A stretch of DNA of 64,000 bases, from assembly GCF_014203045.1 (NCBI RefSeq), contig NZ_JACHIF010000008.1:217671-281670 (forward strand). Direction: 5' to 3'. The position numbers and the translations under genes were made by a program. Positions 45,564 to 55,509 of this stretch are shown here, piece by piece; position 1 is the first letter of the stretch, and each line of letters starts with the position of its first letter. The stretch is from Prosthecobacter dejongeii. Its GTDB lineage: Bacteria; Verrucomicrobiota; Verrucomicrobiia; Verrucomicrobiales; Verrucomicrobiaceae. The notes beneath the pieces are model-generated. The model made no database searches, was not told the DNA's origin, and saw only the letters and a list, made by a program, of their open reading frames with translations.

Positions 45564-46685
45564 ATGACGTTGCTAGACATCGGCTGGAATGCTGCCTTTG
45601 AAGAAGCCTTTGCCCCTTACTACAAGGAGGGATGGGTGCCCGCGCGCTTGACCCGCGACAATAAGATCACTTATGGTGCCTTGGTCGGAGATGGGGACGA
45701 GTATGAGGCCATCATGTGTGGTAAGGTTTACCACGATGCTGAAACGGATGCCGATCTGCCTGCCGTAGGAGATTGGGTGGCCCTGGAAGTGGGCCAGGAA
45801 GACCAGGAGCATGTCATTCGTGCTCGCCTGCCACGCCAGACTTGTTTTTCCCGCAAGATGGCTGGCAAGAGTACCGAGGAGCAGGTCATCGCTGCCAATG
45901 TGGACGTGGTCGTGGTCGTCACAGATGCTGGCACTGACTTCAGCCTGCGGCGTATGGAGCGCTACTTCACCATCATCACACGCAGTGGTGCCAAAGCGGT
46001 GGTCCTGGTGAACAAGTCAGACCTTTATGAAAAGGCTGACAATGAAGAAGCCGCGGAGCAGATCCGTGCACTGAATCCTGAGGCGGACGTGCACATCACT
46101 TGCGCGACTAAAAAGCGAAGTCTTTCGGTCTTGCGCCAGTACCTGAAAAAAGGCCAGACGGTGACACTCATTGGCTCCAGCGGTGTGGGAAAATCTTCCG
46201 TGCTGAATCAACTTCTCGGTGATGAGTATCAGTGGACGGATGATGTCAATGAACTCACAGGGAAGGGGCGTCACACCACCACCGCGCGTGAGTTGATCAT
46301 CCTGCCGAAAGGGGGGATTCTCATTGACAATCCTGGCATCAAAGAGGTCCAGATGTGGACGAATGAAATCACCCTCAGGGAAGGGTTTGCGGACATCGAA
46401 CAACTCGCTCTCCAGTGTAAGTTCGGCGATTGTAAACACGGTAAGGACGCAGGCTGCGCGATCCGTGCTGCTCTAGAGGCAGGCAAATTGGATGCCGGAC
46501 GTTATGAGGGATTTCTCAAATTGGACGACGAGATCGAAAAACTCCGCCGAAGCCGCAAAAAACGTCAAATGACGGTGGAGCGCCGCTCCAAACGAGAACT
46601 TCGTGCCCAGGTGCGTCAATATGAAAAAAGACGTGATCCTGAGCATGAATTGGAACCTCGCGAACGCCGCCAAGGCGGAAAATAG
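45564..46685 (+). CDS. rsgA: Ribosome small subunit-dependent GTPase A
   Basis: The protein has 373 residues. It has an N-terminal OB domain (about 20-95), then a circularly permuted GTPase in which G4 (LVNKSDL) precedes G1 (IGSSGVGKSSVLNQL), followed by GRHTTTARELIILP (switch region) and G3 DNPGI. The C-terminal zinc domain has CKFGDCKHGKDAGCAI. RsgA helps mature the 30S subunit and drops off on GTP hydrolysis. The last 40 residues are strongly basic (KKRQMTVERRSKRELRAQV), somewhat longer than in E. coli. It is separated by 97 bases from the MoxR gene. Confidence 0.93.
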   Translation: MTLLDIGWNAAFEEAFAPYYKEGWVPARLTRDNKITYGALVGDGDEYEAIMCGKVYHDAETDADLPAVGDWVALEVGQEDQEHVIRARLPRQTCFSRKMAGKSTEEQVIAANVDVVVVVTDAGTDFSLRRMERYFTIITRSGAKAVVLVNKSDLYEKADNEEAAEQIRALNPEADVHITCATKKRSLSVLRQYLKKGQTVTLIGSSGVGKSSVLNQLLGDEYQWTDDVNELTGKGRHTTTARELIILPKGGILIDNPGIKEVQMWTNEITLREGFADIEQLALQCKFGDCKHGKDAGCAIRAALEAGKLDAGRYEGFLKLDDEIEKLRRSRKKRQMTVERRSKRELRAQVRQYEKRRDPEHELEPRERRQGGK

Positions 46686-46782
46686 GCAATCTTTTGCGGC
46701 AGAAAAACCTCCCCATGTCGTTTTGAACATAGAGGTCCTGTCTTGACTCTCACTACGCCACCGTTGATTTTTCCATTAATCC

Positions 46783-47784
46783 ATGTCTGAAATCGTTCCT
46801 CCGCCCGCCGTTCCTGATTCGAGCTCGATTGAGAAAGCCTCCACCTGGGTGCAGCCCCTTCGCAATGAGATCGGGCGAGTCCTCGTCGGGCAGGCTGAGC
46901 TTGTGGATCGTCTCCTGGTCGCCCTTTTAACCAATGGTCATGTTCTTTTGGAGGGGGTGCCTGGACTCGCCAAGACTCTCGCCGTGCGCACGCTTTCCAG
47001 TGCGCTTCACGCCGACTTCAAGCGCATCCAGTTCACGCCTGATTTATTGCCGGCGGATGTCATCGGCACCATGGTGTATCATCCTAAAGAGGGAAGTTTT
47101 ACTGCTCGTCTAGGGCCCATTTTTGCCAATCTCGTCTTGGCCGACGAAATCAACCGTGCCCCGGCTAAGGTCCAAAGCGCCCTGCTGGAAGCCATGCAGG
47201 AGCGCCAGGTCACCATAGGTGAGAATACTTACAAGCTACCAGATCCCTTCATGGTTCTCGCCACGCAGAACCCGATCGACCAGGAGGGGACTTACACCCT
47301 CCCAGAGGCGCAGTTGGACCGTTTCTTGTTTAAAGTCCGTGTCGTTTACCCCACACCGGCTGAGGAGCGCCGCGTGTTGGACGCCATGGCCACTAGTGCT
47401 CCTAAGTTGGAGGTGAATCAGATCACCAAGACCGAAGACATCGTTGCTAGCCGGACTTTGGTGAATGCCATTTACATGGATGAAAAGATTCGGGATTACA
47501 TCGTCTCCATCATCCAGGCCACTCGCACCCCGGATGCCTACGCTCCGCATCTGAAGCTGCTCATCCGTTGCGGGGCTTCTCCTCGTGGAACTATCAATCT
47601 GGCTCTGGCTGCCAAAGCTTACGCTTTCCTGGCGGGACGTAATTACGTCACCCCTCAGGATATCAAAGACCTAGCGCCAGACATCCTGCGCCATCGCATT
47701 CTCCTTTCGTATGAGGCCGAAGCAGAAGGAGTGAGCAGTGAAGATGTGATCAAGCAGTTGCTCGACAAGCTGCCTGTGCCGTAA
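46783..47784 (+). CDS. MoxR-family AAA+ ATPase
   Basis: The protein has 333 residues. Walker A is LLEGVPGLAKTLAV, Walker B is LVLADEINRAP, sensor 1 lies in ATQNPIDQEGTYTLPEAQLD, and the arginine finger region RFLFKVRV and sensor-2 LIRCGASPRGTINL follow. MoxR ATPases act as chaperones that insert metals or remodel vWA-domain partners. The adjacent DUF58 and vWA genes are the expected partners. It starts the operon of six genes that continues to 55406. Confidence 0.92.
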   Translation: MSEIVPPPAVPDSSSIEKASTWVQPLRNEIGRVLVGQAELVDRLLVALLTNGHVLLEGVPGLAKTLAVRTLSSALHADFKRIQFTPDLLPADVIGTMVYHPKEGSFTARLGPIFANLVLADEINRAPAKVQSALLEAMQERQVTIGENTYKLPDPFMVLATQNPIDQEGTYTLPEAQLDRFLFKVRVVYPTPAEERRVLDAMATSAPKLEVNQITKTEDIVASRTLVNAIYMDEKIRDYIVSIIQATRTPDAYAPHLKLLIRCGASPRGTINLALAAKAYAFLAGRNYVTPQDIKDLAPDILRHRILLSYEAEAEGVSSEDVIKQLLDKLPVP

Positions 47785-47838
47785 GCACCCAGGTTAAAGA
47801 TCCCAACGGTCTCCTAGATCTGCTGACTGCCCTGAATC

Positions 47839-48750
47839 ATGTCTGCTTCCACTCCTGAAAACGACGAACAACTCACCCGCATCCTCAAGCGAGTGCGGCG
47901 TATCGAGTTGATTACCCGCGGTATGGTGAAGGAAACCTTGGGTGGGCAGTATCATTCTCGGTTTAAAGGGCAGGGGATCGAGTTCGACGATTTTCGCGAA
48001 TATCAGGCGGGTGATGATGTGCGTTTTCTGGATTGGAATGTAACTGCGCGTATGAACGAGCCGTTCGTGCGCAAATACATTGAGGAGCGTGAACTCACGG
48101 CCATGATCGTTGTGGATGTGAGTGGGTCGGGTGACTACGGTAGTCAAGAAGACAGCAAACGTGAGCGCGCTGCTGAGGTCGCTGCGGTTTTCGCCTTCAG
48201 CGCGGTACAAAATCAGGATAAAGTGGGCCTCATTCTGGTCTCAGACCGGGTGGAGCACTACCTTCCTGCGCGTAAAGGCAGTGCCCATGCTCTTCGTATT
48301 TTGCGAGATATTTTGACGATCCAGCCGAAAAGCCGGAAAACTCAACTCTCACCGGCCTTAGATCTCGCCTTGGAGCGCGTCGCTCATCGTGCTTTGGTGG
48401 TGCTGGTATCAGATTTTTTGACCCATGAAACGACTTGGGAGGCCAGCCTGCGATCTCTGGCAGCCAAGCATGATGTGGTCGCTGCTCAAATCAGTGACCC
48501 ACGGGAGTGGCAGTTACCGGCAGCGGGTCGCCTATGCTTGGAAGATCCAGAAACCGGTGAGCAATTCACCGTGAATACATCCCACCCAGCCGTGCGTCAA
48601 AAGTATGCTGAGGCGATGAGCGAGCGGCAGACCGCGCTGGGCAAGTTACTTCGGAAAAATGGTGTCGAGCGAATCGATGTTCGTATGGACGATGATTATG
48701 CACCAGCAATGAAGGCTTACTTCCGTGCCCGAAGAAGGAGGAAGCGCTGA
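47839..48750 (+). CDS. DUF58 domain protein (vWA-like MoxR partner)
   Basis: The protein has 303 residues, no membrane segment. The DUF58 signature GQGIEFDDFREYQAGDDVRF, then DWNVTARMNEPFVRKYIEER, is complete. It is followed by a vWA-like fold with the MIDAS start IVVDVSGSGDYG and LVVLVSDFLTHET. DUF58 proteins bind MoxR ATPases in the Bat systems. The last codon overlaps the next gene by one base (A of TGA/ATG), implying coupled translation. Confidence 0.9.
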   Translation: MSASTPENDEQLTRILKRVRRIELITRGMVKETLGGQYHSRFKGQGIEFDDFREYQAGDDVRFLDWNVTARMNEPFVRKYIEERELTAMIVVDVSGSGDYGSQEDSKRERAAEVAAVFAFSAVQNQDKVGLILVSDRVEHYLPARKGSAHALRILRDILTIQPKSRKTQLSPALDLALERVAHRALVVLVSDFLTHETTWEASLRSLAAKHDVVAAQISDPREWQLPAAGRLCLEDPETGEQFTVNTSHPAVRQKYAEAMSERQTALGKLLRKNGVERIDVRMDDDYAPAMKAYFRARRRRKR

Positions 48751-49835
48751 TGATTAACTTTTTGTTAGCCCAAGCTCCTGCTCCCCCCCCGCCGCAGCCC
48801 CTGCCGCACCCAGAGCTGCCAGAGGTTTTCCTGCCACCTGTTCCTGAGCCTACCTGGATATACGCCGTGGCATTCTTAGCACTGGTCGGTCTGCTAGCGC
48901 TCGTTCTGTGGCTGCTTTTGCGGCCACGCCAAGCCGGGCGGCCTGAGCCTAAGAGGCCCTGGAAAAAAGCCATGCGCGCGCTCAAAGAGCTTTCTTCTAA
49001 AGCTCGGGGTTTACCCGCAGGCGAAGTCAGTGCTCAAGTCTCAGAAATTCTGCGCCGGTATTTTTTAGATCGCTACCAAGTGCCGGCACCCTTCCGCACC
49101 ACTCGCGAGTTGTTTGATACTGCAAGTGCTCTGCCTGTTTCTAGGCTCCAGAAGTATGCGTCTTTAGCTACTGTGTGGGATGAGCTTTCGTTTGCGCCGG
49201 CTCCTGCATCAGAAGAAGAGACGATGGAATTGCTGGCCAAAGCGATTAACGCTTTGGAAGAGGATCATCCCGTGCAGGCGGCCGATATCGCGGCTGAAGA
49301 GCGTGTGGAGACCCCGCTTCCGCCGCTGGATGTTGGCGTAGGTCTTCGTAAGCTGTTCTTTCTGATTGCTGGGTTTGACTTTCTCATTGCGGGTGGGATG
49401 ATTTCGCTGCTGTTCTTTCACGGACAGGCTCAAGAGATGTGGTGGGTTATTTTGATTCTCGCCGCCATGGTGGCCTTTTTAGGCCTTCGCAATTTCCGTG
49501 ATGCTAGCGCCATTGATCCTCGGCAACGGGAGCTTGAATTGGATCCTGATGCGCCTCTAGAAGAACAAATCCGTTATTATCAACAACGGCTGATTGCCGT
49601 TCCATTGATCATGATTCCACTGACGATATGGGTGGCTTATGACATGGAGAGACTGAGCTCGGGCGCTGTTGAACAACTTCGCGTGTGGGCTCCTATCGCC
49701 GCCCTGTATGATTTCTTTGGTTACTGGGGGGCGGTTCTACTTTTCCCTGTTTTTGGCCTAGTCTCTGTGATCTTGACATGGTCCAGATTGAAGGTGCTGA
49801 AGTTGCATCTCGCACATCAAGCCCGCTCCAAATGA
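48750..49835 (+). CDS. Membrane protein of the Bat cluster (DUF4381-like N-terminus)
   Basis: The protein has 361 residues. The N-terminus has a short hydrophobic start and a Pro-rich stretch (about 8-35), then a membrane helix (WIYAVAFLALVGLLALVLWLL, about 43-63). A helical soluble domain follows (75-180, VSEILRRYFLDRYQVPAPF, RTTRELFDTA), the DUF4381-like part found in Bat operons. The C-terminal part has four more membrane helices and no clear family. Its stop overlaps the following BatA-like start by four bases (ATGA). A role in membrane docking of the MoxR-vWA complex is an inference. Confidence 0.65.
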   Translation: MINFLLAQAPAPPPPQPLPHPELPEVFLPPVPEPTWIYAVAFLALVGLLALVLWLLLRPRQAGRPEPKRPWKKAMRALKELSSKARGLPAGEVSAQVSEILRRYFLDRYQVPAPFRTTRELFDTASALPVSRLQKYASLATVWDELSFAPAPASEEETMELLAKAINALEEDHPVQAADIAAEERVETPLPPLDVGVGLRKLFFLIAGFDFLIAGGMISLLFFHGQAQEMWWVILILAAMVAFLGLRNFRDASAIDPRQRELELDPDAPLEEQIRYYQQRLIAVPLIMIPLTIWVAYDMERLSSGAVEQLRVWAPIAALYDFFGYWGAVLLFPVFGLVSVILTWSRLKVLKLHLAHQARSK

Positions 49836-50857
49836 ATCTCCCTTTTTTACCAGACATCATTCTTGCCCGGTGGGAATGGCTTTTGGCCCTTCTGCTCCTC
49901 CCGCTCATGATGTGGTGGCGGGGGCGTATCGGGCAGGCTCCTGCGGTGGCTTTCCCCACGGCTTTCATTCTTCGGGATCTAGGCTTCAAGGCTAAGTCCA
50001 CTTCGGGTGGGGTGACGTTTGGACTCGTCATTGTGAGTTTAGCCGCAGCCATCATCGCTCTGGCACGACCTCAAAAAGTGATCTCTCATGATGAGGACAA
50101 TTCTGAAGGTATCGCCATCTGTCTTACTGTGGACGTATCCCTTTCCATGCTGATCGAAGATTTCTACATCGGTGGCTCTCCGGTGAATCGCATCACGGCA
50201 GCGAAGAGAGTGATGCGTGACTTTATTCGTGGTCGAAAAAGCGATCGTGTGGGCATCGTGGCCTTCGCTGGCGCTCCTTACCAACCGTGCCCCTTAACCC
50301 TGGATCATGAATGGCTGGAATCGAATCTTGATCGAGTTCAAACGGGTGTGATGGAGGATGGCACTGCCATCGGCTCAGGGCTGGCGGCCGCCTCTCGCCG
50401 TTTGGATAAAGAAACCGTGCCCAGCAAAGTTATTATCTTGCTAACGGACGGTGCTAACAACAGCGGTAAACTGAGTCCTCAAGATGCGGCCAAATTGGCA
50501 GCAACTCTGGGGCAGAAAATTTACACCATTGCCATCGGTACACCTGGGGTCCACCGCATTCCCTTGCCCGACGGGCGTGTGATCACCAGTGGCAGGCAAG
50601 AATTTGACGAAGGCACCCTCCAAGAGGTCGCACGGATTGGCAGTGGTAGCTTTTACATGGCGCAGGATCTTACGGCACTGAAAGAGATCTTCAGCACGAT
50701 TGATGCCCTGGAGAAAACGGAGATCAAACGCCGAACGATCAGTGAAACCGAAGAACTATTTTTCTTCCCAGCCTCTTTGGCCGCCATGCTCCTCGCACTG
50801 GCGTTGCTTTTACGACTCACCTTTTTGAATTCAGCGCCTGTGGCTGTGGCCACCTGA
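49832..50857 (+). CDS. BatA-like vWA-domain membrane protein
   Basis: The protein has 341 residues. ATG 49832 is chosen because it overlaps the previous stop in ATGA; the longer frame to 49778 runs into that gene. An N-terminal membrane pair (11-30 and about 60-80) is followed by a vWA domain (about 90-300) with the MIDAS motif TVDVSLSML, a Thr at VMEDGTAIGSG and the Asp of ILLTDGANNSG. A C-terminal membrane helix (about 315-333) ends the protein. BatA proteins are membrane-anchored vWA components of the Bacteroides aerotolerance-type clusters. The next gene starts 13 bases downstream. Confidence 0.85.
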   Translation: MNLPFLPDIILARWEWLLALLLLPLMMWWRGRIGQAPAVAFPTAFILRDLGFKAKSTSGGVTFGLVIVSLAAAIIALARPQKVISHDEDNSEGIAICLTVDVSLSMLIEDFYIGGSPVNRITAAKRVMRDFIRGRKSDRVGIVAFAGAPYQPCPLTLDHEWLESNLDRVQTGVMEDGTAIGSGLAAASRRLDKETVPSKVIILLTDGANNSGKLSPQDAAKLAATLGQKIYTIAIGTPGVHRIPLPDGRVITSGRQEFDEGTLQEVARIGSGSFYMAQDLTALKEIFSTIDALEKTEIKRRTISETEELFFFPASLAAMLLALALLLRLTFLNSAPVAVAT

Positions 50858-50870
50858 TTTTGCTTGGCCT

Positions 50871-52826
50871 ATGACTTTTGCATTCCCAGATCTCCTCTAC
50901 CTGCTGCTTGGACTTCCTGTTTTTTTGGGATTGCGCCTGTGGGCAGCATGGCGTGCGGGGCAGATCGTGCAGAAGATGACGGCCCCTCGGCTGCGCCCCC
51001 AGCTCTTGCTGGGTATTTCAGCCGCGCGTTCCAGCATCATTTTTGCTTTGCAGCTCCTCGCCTTAGCTTGCTTCATCATTGCAATTGCGCAGCCGCGTTG
51101 GGGAGAGGATAAGACCGTGCAGGTCGAATCAGGTAGAAACATCATCATCGCCTTAGATACCTCGCGTTCCATGCTGGCGAACGATGTCACACCAGATCGT
51201 TTGACCCGGGCTAAACTGGCCGCGCAGGATGTTCTCAATTCCTTAAAAACAGATCGTGTAGGTCTCATTGCATTTGCTGGCAATGCCTACCTTCAGGCCC
51301 CTCTGACCACCGATCATGAAGCGGTGGTCGAAGCGATTCAGTCGCTTGACTTCACGGCCGTTCCTCGAGGTGGGAGTGAATTGGGTAAAGCTCTAAAGTT
51401 GGCGATGGAGACTTTTGAAAAAAGCCCCGCGCGCAATCATGGATTGATTCTTTTCAGCGATGGCGGCGAACCCGATGCCCAAGTGCGCGAATATGCCCAA
51501 CAGGCTGCGAAGAAAAACATCCTCGTTCTTACAGTCGGAGTAGGGACAGAGTCTGGCGCACTGATTCCGGACCCAGATCCAGATCGTCAAGGTGACTATG
51601 TCCGTGATCGCAGTGGGAATGTTGTGAAGACCTCATTGCAAGGGGCTGTGCTGCAAGAGGTGGCTGCTGCTACACGTGGGAGGTATCTCAAATTGGGGTC
51701 CCAACCTCTGGCTGTATCCGTGGTGCGGGATCTGCTCTCTGCGCTCCAAGCACAGGCAAATGAAGCCAAGCAACTTGTGAAACCCATCGAACGTTTTCAG
51801 TGGCCGTTGTCTATTGGAGTATTGTTTCTTATGATCGCTTGGTTCCTCCGCCCATCTCCTTCGCGCCGTCGTTTGGTGCCATCTATAGCTATCATCTTCC
51901 TGAGTATTGGACAGGGCTCACAGACGGCGTTTGCTGCTTCAACAGCACCTGTGTGGGCCACTCTTTTGACCGAAAATCAGGAAAAAGTGCAGGCTGCAGA
52001 AGAGGCACTCAAAAGTGGCAATCACAAGCTGGCCTCTGAGCTATTTGGCAAACTGCTCAAGGATGAAAATCCGCCGCCCAGTCATCGTTATCGCTACGCT
52101 CAGGCTTTGGGATACTCGACTCATCAACTCAAAGATTACGACCGTGCCGTCGGAGCCTTCAGCCAAGCTCTAGAATCCGATGAGCCTCAGGTGCAAAAGC
52201 AGGCTCATCAAGGGTTAGCTCACAGTTTGTATGACCAAGGGGACCGATCTTTGGCCAAGCAGCCCAAATACACGCTCAAAGCTTGGCGGGATTCGGTGAA
52301 GCATTTTGAGGCCATTTTGAAAATGGAACCTGAAAACAAAGCCATTCAGGAAAACCGAGACTTTGTGAAAAAGCGTCTGGAAGAGCTGCAGAAGCAATTG
52401 GACGCCCAGGAACAAAAAGGTAACAAGGGTAATAAGGGCGACAAAAAGAAAGGCCAAAAAGGGGATAAGGGAGAAGAAGGGGAAGATGGAGGTGAAGAAG
52501 GTGAATCCGGAGAGGAAGGGGACGAAAATGGAGAAGGTCAAAAAGACAAAGACCGCAGTCGCAAAGAAAGCCTGGGAAAACAAAAGGGTGAAAAAAAGGA
52601 GGAAGAACTGCCTGAAGGTGAACTGAAAGCTGCGGATAAAGGTGAGCCCAAAGACAAGGAAGGCCAGCAGGCTGAGCAAGCCGAAGCCTCTGAAAACAAG
52701 GCCGATGATGCTACAGGCTTTAGCCGCAATGAGGCCCGTGCCTTTCTGCGAACCTATGCAGACGATCAAAAGAAAGCCCAGATCGTGCGTCCGCGAGATC
52801 CGGCAGTGAATGGCAAAGATTGGTAA
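50871..52826 (+). CDS. BatB-BatC-like fusion: vWA domain plus TPR domain
   Basis: The protein has 651 residues. The BatB part has an N-terminal membrane region, then a vWA domain with the MIDAS motif IALDTSRSMLAN, TAVPRGGSELG and ILFSDGGEPD. A second membrane helix follows (about residues 308-324), then a basic stretch and a signal-peptide-like segment (LVPSIAIIFLSIGQG, about 335-358). The BatC part has TPR helices (about 375-510) and a long low-complexity Lys/Glu/Gly tail with many KGD and GEE repeats. A short conserved end follows, with FLRTYADDQKKAQ. BatB and BatC are separate genes in Bacteroidota; here one frame carries both. The tail is unusually rich in AG bases. Confidence 0.8.
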   Translation: MTFAFPDLLYLLLGLPVFLGLRLWAAWRAGQIVQKMTAPRLRPQLLLGISAARSSIIFALQLLALACFIIAIAQPRWGEDKTVQVESGRNIIIALDTSRSMLANDVTPDRLTRAKLAAQDVLNSLKTDRVGLIAFAGNAYLQAPLTTDHEAVVEAIQSLDFTAVPRGGSELGKALKLAMETFEKSPARNHGLILFSDGGEPDAQVREYAQQAAKKNILVLTVGVGTESGALIPDPDPDRQGDYVRDRSGNVVKTSLQGAVLQEVAAATRGRYLKLGSQPLAVSVVRDLLSALQAQANEAKQLVKPIERFQWPLSIGVLFLMIAWFLRPSPSRRRLVPSIAIIFLSIGQGSQTAFAASTAPVWATLLTENQEKVQAAEEALKSGNHKLASELFGKLLKDENPPPSHRYRYAQALGYSTHQLKDYDRAVGAFSQALESDEPQVQKQAHQGLAHSLYDQGDRSLAKQPKYTLKAWRDSVKHFEAILKMEPENKAIQENRDFVKKRLEELQKQLDAQEQKGNKGNKGDKKKGQKGDKGEEGEDGGEEGESGEEGDENGEGQKDKDRSRKESLGKQKGEKKEEELPEGELKAADKGEPKDKEGQQAEQAEASENKADDATGFSRNEARAFLRTYADDQKKAQIVRPRDPAVNGKDW

Positions 52827-52832
52827 CTGGAA

Positions 52833-55406
52833 ATGAACATGATGGGACCCATGACTAAAGTGATTCGAGATTCCTGCACAGCTTGGCGTTTACTTGCTGT
52901 TTTCTGGCTGGCTTTGACCAGTCTGTCTCATGCTGCCACAGTTCGTGCCTACATTCAGCCAGCCAAAGCTAGGCCTAACCAAATGGTGATGTACGTTATT
53001 ACCGTCCAGGATGGTCAGGTAGAAAGCGTTCCGGATCTTCGACTGCCGCTTCAGATCAGTCAATCCACAGCAGTCTCGACTTCTCAGCAATACAGTCTTT
53101 CTCAAGGTCGTCAGACGACTTCTATTCAACTCAGTTGGGGGGTCGCAGCGTCTGAGCCTGGGGAGTTTGTCATTCCTGCGCAAACTCTTCGTATCAATGG
53201 GGAAGAGGTCGCGACGAATGAAGTAAAACTTTCTGTGGAGGCTGGTAGTGATCCCTCCGGCCTTGGCTCTGGCGAGGATGCTAATCAGCCAGTTCTTCAA
53301 ATCGAGCTTGGTAAAAAAGAAATTTATCAAGGAGAAGTCATGCCGGTGACCTGCAGTTTGTACGTGCCTCGACAGACCCAGCTTCGTCGCCTCGGATTGA
53401 TCGAAATTGAAAAGAGTGACTTCGCCATTTCACGTTTCCCTCAGCAAAGTGATCAGACGACGACCGTCATTGACGGGGTGGGTTATGTTGTTCTGACGTT
53501 TCGCAGCACCCTTTCATCTCTGCGGACAGGTGATCTTAAAGTGGGGCCTGCATCCATGGAGATTTTGGTCGAAGTTCCCATGGAAGGAGCTCGTCGCCCC
53601 AATTTGCCTCAGAATTTTCCACAAGCGTTCTTTGGGGTCCCTACTGAGCCGCGAAAACTGGTGGTCAAAAGCCAGCAAGTAACTCTCAAAGTGCTGCCTC
53701 TGCCAACTGAGGGGAAACCCGCTAGCTTCAGTGGGGCGGTGGGAGATTTTTCGATGACAGCCAGTGCCAACCCAAACGAGCTCACGGTGGGAGATCCATT
53801 AGCAGTGGAGTTAATCTTTGAAGGCACCGGTAACTTTGACGCGCTCACGGCTCCGGCGCTGACTGCTCCGAGTGGATGGAAATCTTATCCTGCGAAGCGC
53901 TACAATATTGAAGGGCAGCTTGACCAAAACCAAGTGCCGACTTTAGAGCGAAAAATTGGTTATTCGCAGGTTTTCATTCCTGAGGCTGTCCACGCTGCGC
54001 TTCCTCCTTTTGAAGTCAGCTATTTCAGCGCCACGCAGAAGCAATACGTGACTCTTCGCACAGAAGCGATCCCGCTGACCATGAAACCTGCAGCGCCCAC
54101 CTCTGAGACTGCTGCGACGGCCTCGACGACAGCGAATATGCCCGTGCCCCCCCCTGTTGCAGATCCCTCGCCAGATATCACAGACATCGTGATTAAGCCC
54201 TCGCCAACCTCTCGCTGGCTTGCACCTACCAGCACGCTACTCATTCACAGCCGCACTTTTTGGAGTCTTCAGATGGTGCCCGTAGGATTGCTCCTTTTAG
54301 CAAGTGTATTTGCGATCAGTCGCCGCCGCCGTTCAGCCCGCATGGCAGGTCGGGCAGGGGAGCTCCGTGCTGCCTGGGCTGAATTTGAATCAGGTAAAGC
54401 CTCGGAGGCTAACTTTCTGCGCCACGCAGCCCAATTCATCCATGTCGCTAGTGCTGGAACTCCGGTGAAAGATCCTGATTTGAAAGCGATCGTCGAACGC
54501 TACGAAAACACACATTTTACCGCTGCGGGTGCTAGTCCTATCCCAGCGATTGAGCAGCGCAAGATCACGGAGACTTTAAGTCGCCTGTTTAAACAAGCTC
54601 TCGCCAAGGTGACTTTGCTGGCCCTTTTAGGATTTCTGGCCTCCACTAGTTCATCGGCACAATCTTCGAAAAACTCAGCCCCCACCTCAGATGAAGTCTA
54701 TCGTGAAGCTTTGGCGGAAATGGAGAAGGGGAATTTCGCCCGTGCTCAATACGTGGCTGAATCACTGACCAAGAAGAAACCCGCTCAACTCAGTCCTGAG
54801 GTTTTTCAACTCATCGGTCACGCGCGCTACCGCCAAGAGGATCTTGGTCGTGCCGTTCTATGGTATCAGCGAGCGCAGTTATTTGATCCACGCAATCCTG
54901 AATTACGCCAGAATCTGCGCCATTTGCATGAGCGGCTACGTTTTTTGTCTTTTGGTGAAAAATCGCCCCTAGCAGAATGGAGTCTGTGGCTAACGCCCAA
55001 TGAATGGGTGCTTTTGGCTGCTATTGGTTTTTGGCTTGTGATGTTCTCCGTTCTTTGGCGTATCTTAGCTGGTCGCGGGGCTCTAACGGGGGCAGTGATC
55101 GTTTCTGTTTTGGGTCTTTTGATCGCCATTCCAGCAGCTTCTTTGGCTGCATTCAGGCCCCAGGGACTGGAACGCATACAGAATATTTCTCTGGTCACCG
55201 TGTCTGATGTACGGGCCTACACCGCTGCTACCGTGACATCTGGGACTGTGATGGATCTACCGCCAGGTTCTCAAGTGCGAGTTTTAGAAAAACGTGGCAC
55301 TTGGGTTTATATAGAAATTCCAAATGCGCCCGAAAACTTGCGCGGCTGGGTGGAGGGGGGGGCCATCACCCCATTGTGGATTTGGGATGAAGCTTTAGTC
55401 CCCTGA
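52833..55406 (+). CDS. BatD-BatE-like fusion: beta-sandwich BatD region, TPR and SH3 domains
   Basis: The protein has 857 residues. A signal peptide (about 1-38) is followed by the BatD part (about 38-430), a run of Ig-like beta domains with RPNQMVMYVITVQDGQVES and IYQGEVMPVTCSLYV. A Pro/Thr linker and a membrane helix (about 475-495) follow. A second signal-peptide-like segment (LAKVTLLALLGFLASTSSSA) precedes a TPR region (about 625-705). Two more membrane helices and a C-terminal SH3-like domain (TVTSGTVMDLPPGSQVRVLEK) finish the protein, which is the layout of BatE. It starts six bases after the BatBC gene. It ends the six-gene MoxR-Bat operon. Confidence 0.8.
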   Translation: MNMMGPMTKVIRDSCTAWRLLAVFWLALTSLSHAATVRAYIQPAKARPNQMVMYVITVQDGQVESVPDLRLPLQISQSTAVSTSQQYSLSQGRQTTSIQLSWGVAASEPGEFVIPAQTLRINGEEVATNEVKLSVEAGSDPSGLGSGEDANQPVLQIELGKKEIYQGEVMPVTCSLYVPRQTQLRRLGLIEIEKSDFAISRFPQQSDQTTTVIDGVGYVVLTFRSTLSSLRTGDLKVGPASMEILVEVPMEGARRPNLPQNFPQAFFGVPTEPRKLVVKSQQVTLKVLPLPTEGKPASFSGAVGDFSMTASANPNELTVGDPLAVELIFEGTGNFDALTAPALTAPSGWKSYPAKRYNIEGQLDQNQVPTLERKIGYSQVFIPEAVHAALPPFEVSYFSATQKQYVTLRTEAIPLTMKPAAPTSETAATASTTANMPVPPPVADPSPDITDIVIKPSPTSRWLAPTSTLLIHSRTFWSLQMVPVGLLLLASVFAISRRRRSARMAGRAGELRAAWAEFESGKASEANFLRHAAQFIHVASAGTPVKDPDLKAIVERYENTHFTAAGASPIPAIEQRKITETLSRLFKQALAKVTLLALLGFLASTSSSAQSSKNSAPTSDEVYREALAEMEKGNFARAQYVAESLTKKKPAQLSPEVFQLIGHARYRQEDLGRAVLWYQRAQLFDPRNPELRQNLRHLHERLRFLSFGEKSPLAEWSLWLTPNEWVLLAAIGFWLVMFSVLWRILAGRGALTGAVIVSVLGLLIAIPAASLAAFRPQGLERIQNISLVTVSDVRAYTAATVTSGTVMDLPPGSQVRVLEKRGTWVYIEIPNAPENLRGWVEGGAITPLWIWDEALVP

Positions 55407-55509
55407 TTTTTTTTAGACCCCGAGGAATAATTCCGTCACAGCGGGCTCTCATGGTTAGGCATTGCCGCATTTGGGATGCTGAATTAAATCCAACCACAAC
55501 CTACCTGAT

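Noticed and set aside
52420..52660. Purine-rich short repeats (AAGGG, GAAGG units)
   Set aside because: They encode the Lys/Glu/Gly low-complexity tail of the BatB-BatC-like protein and show no regular unit like that of a CRISPR or satellite array.
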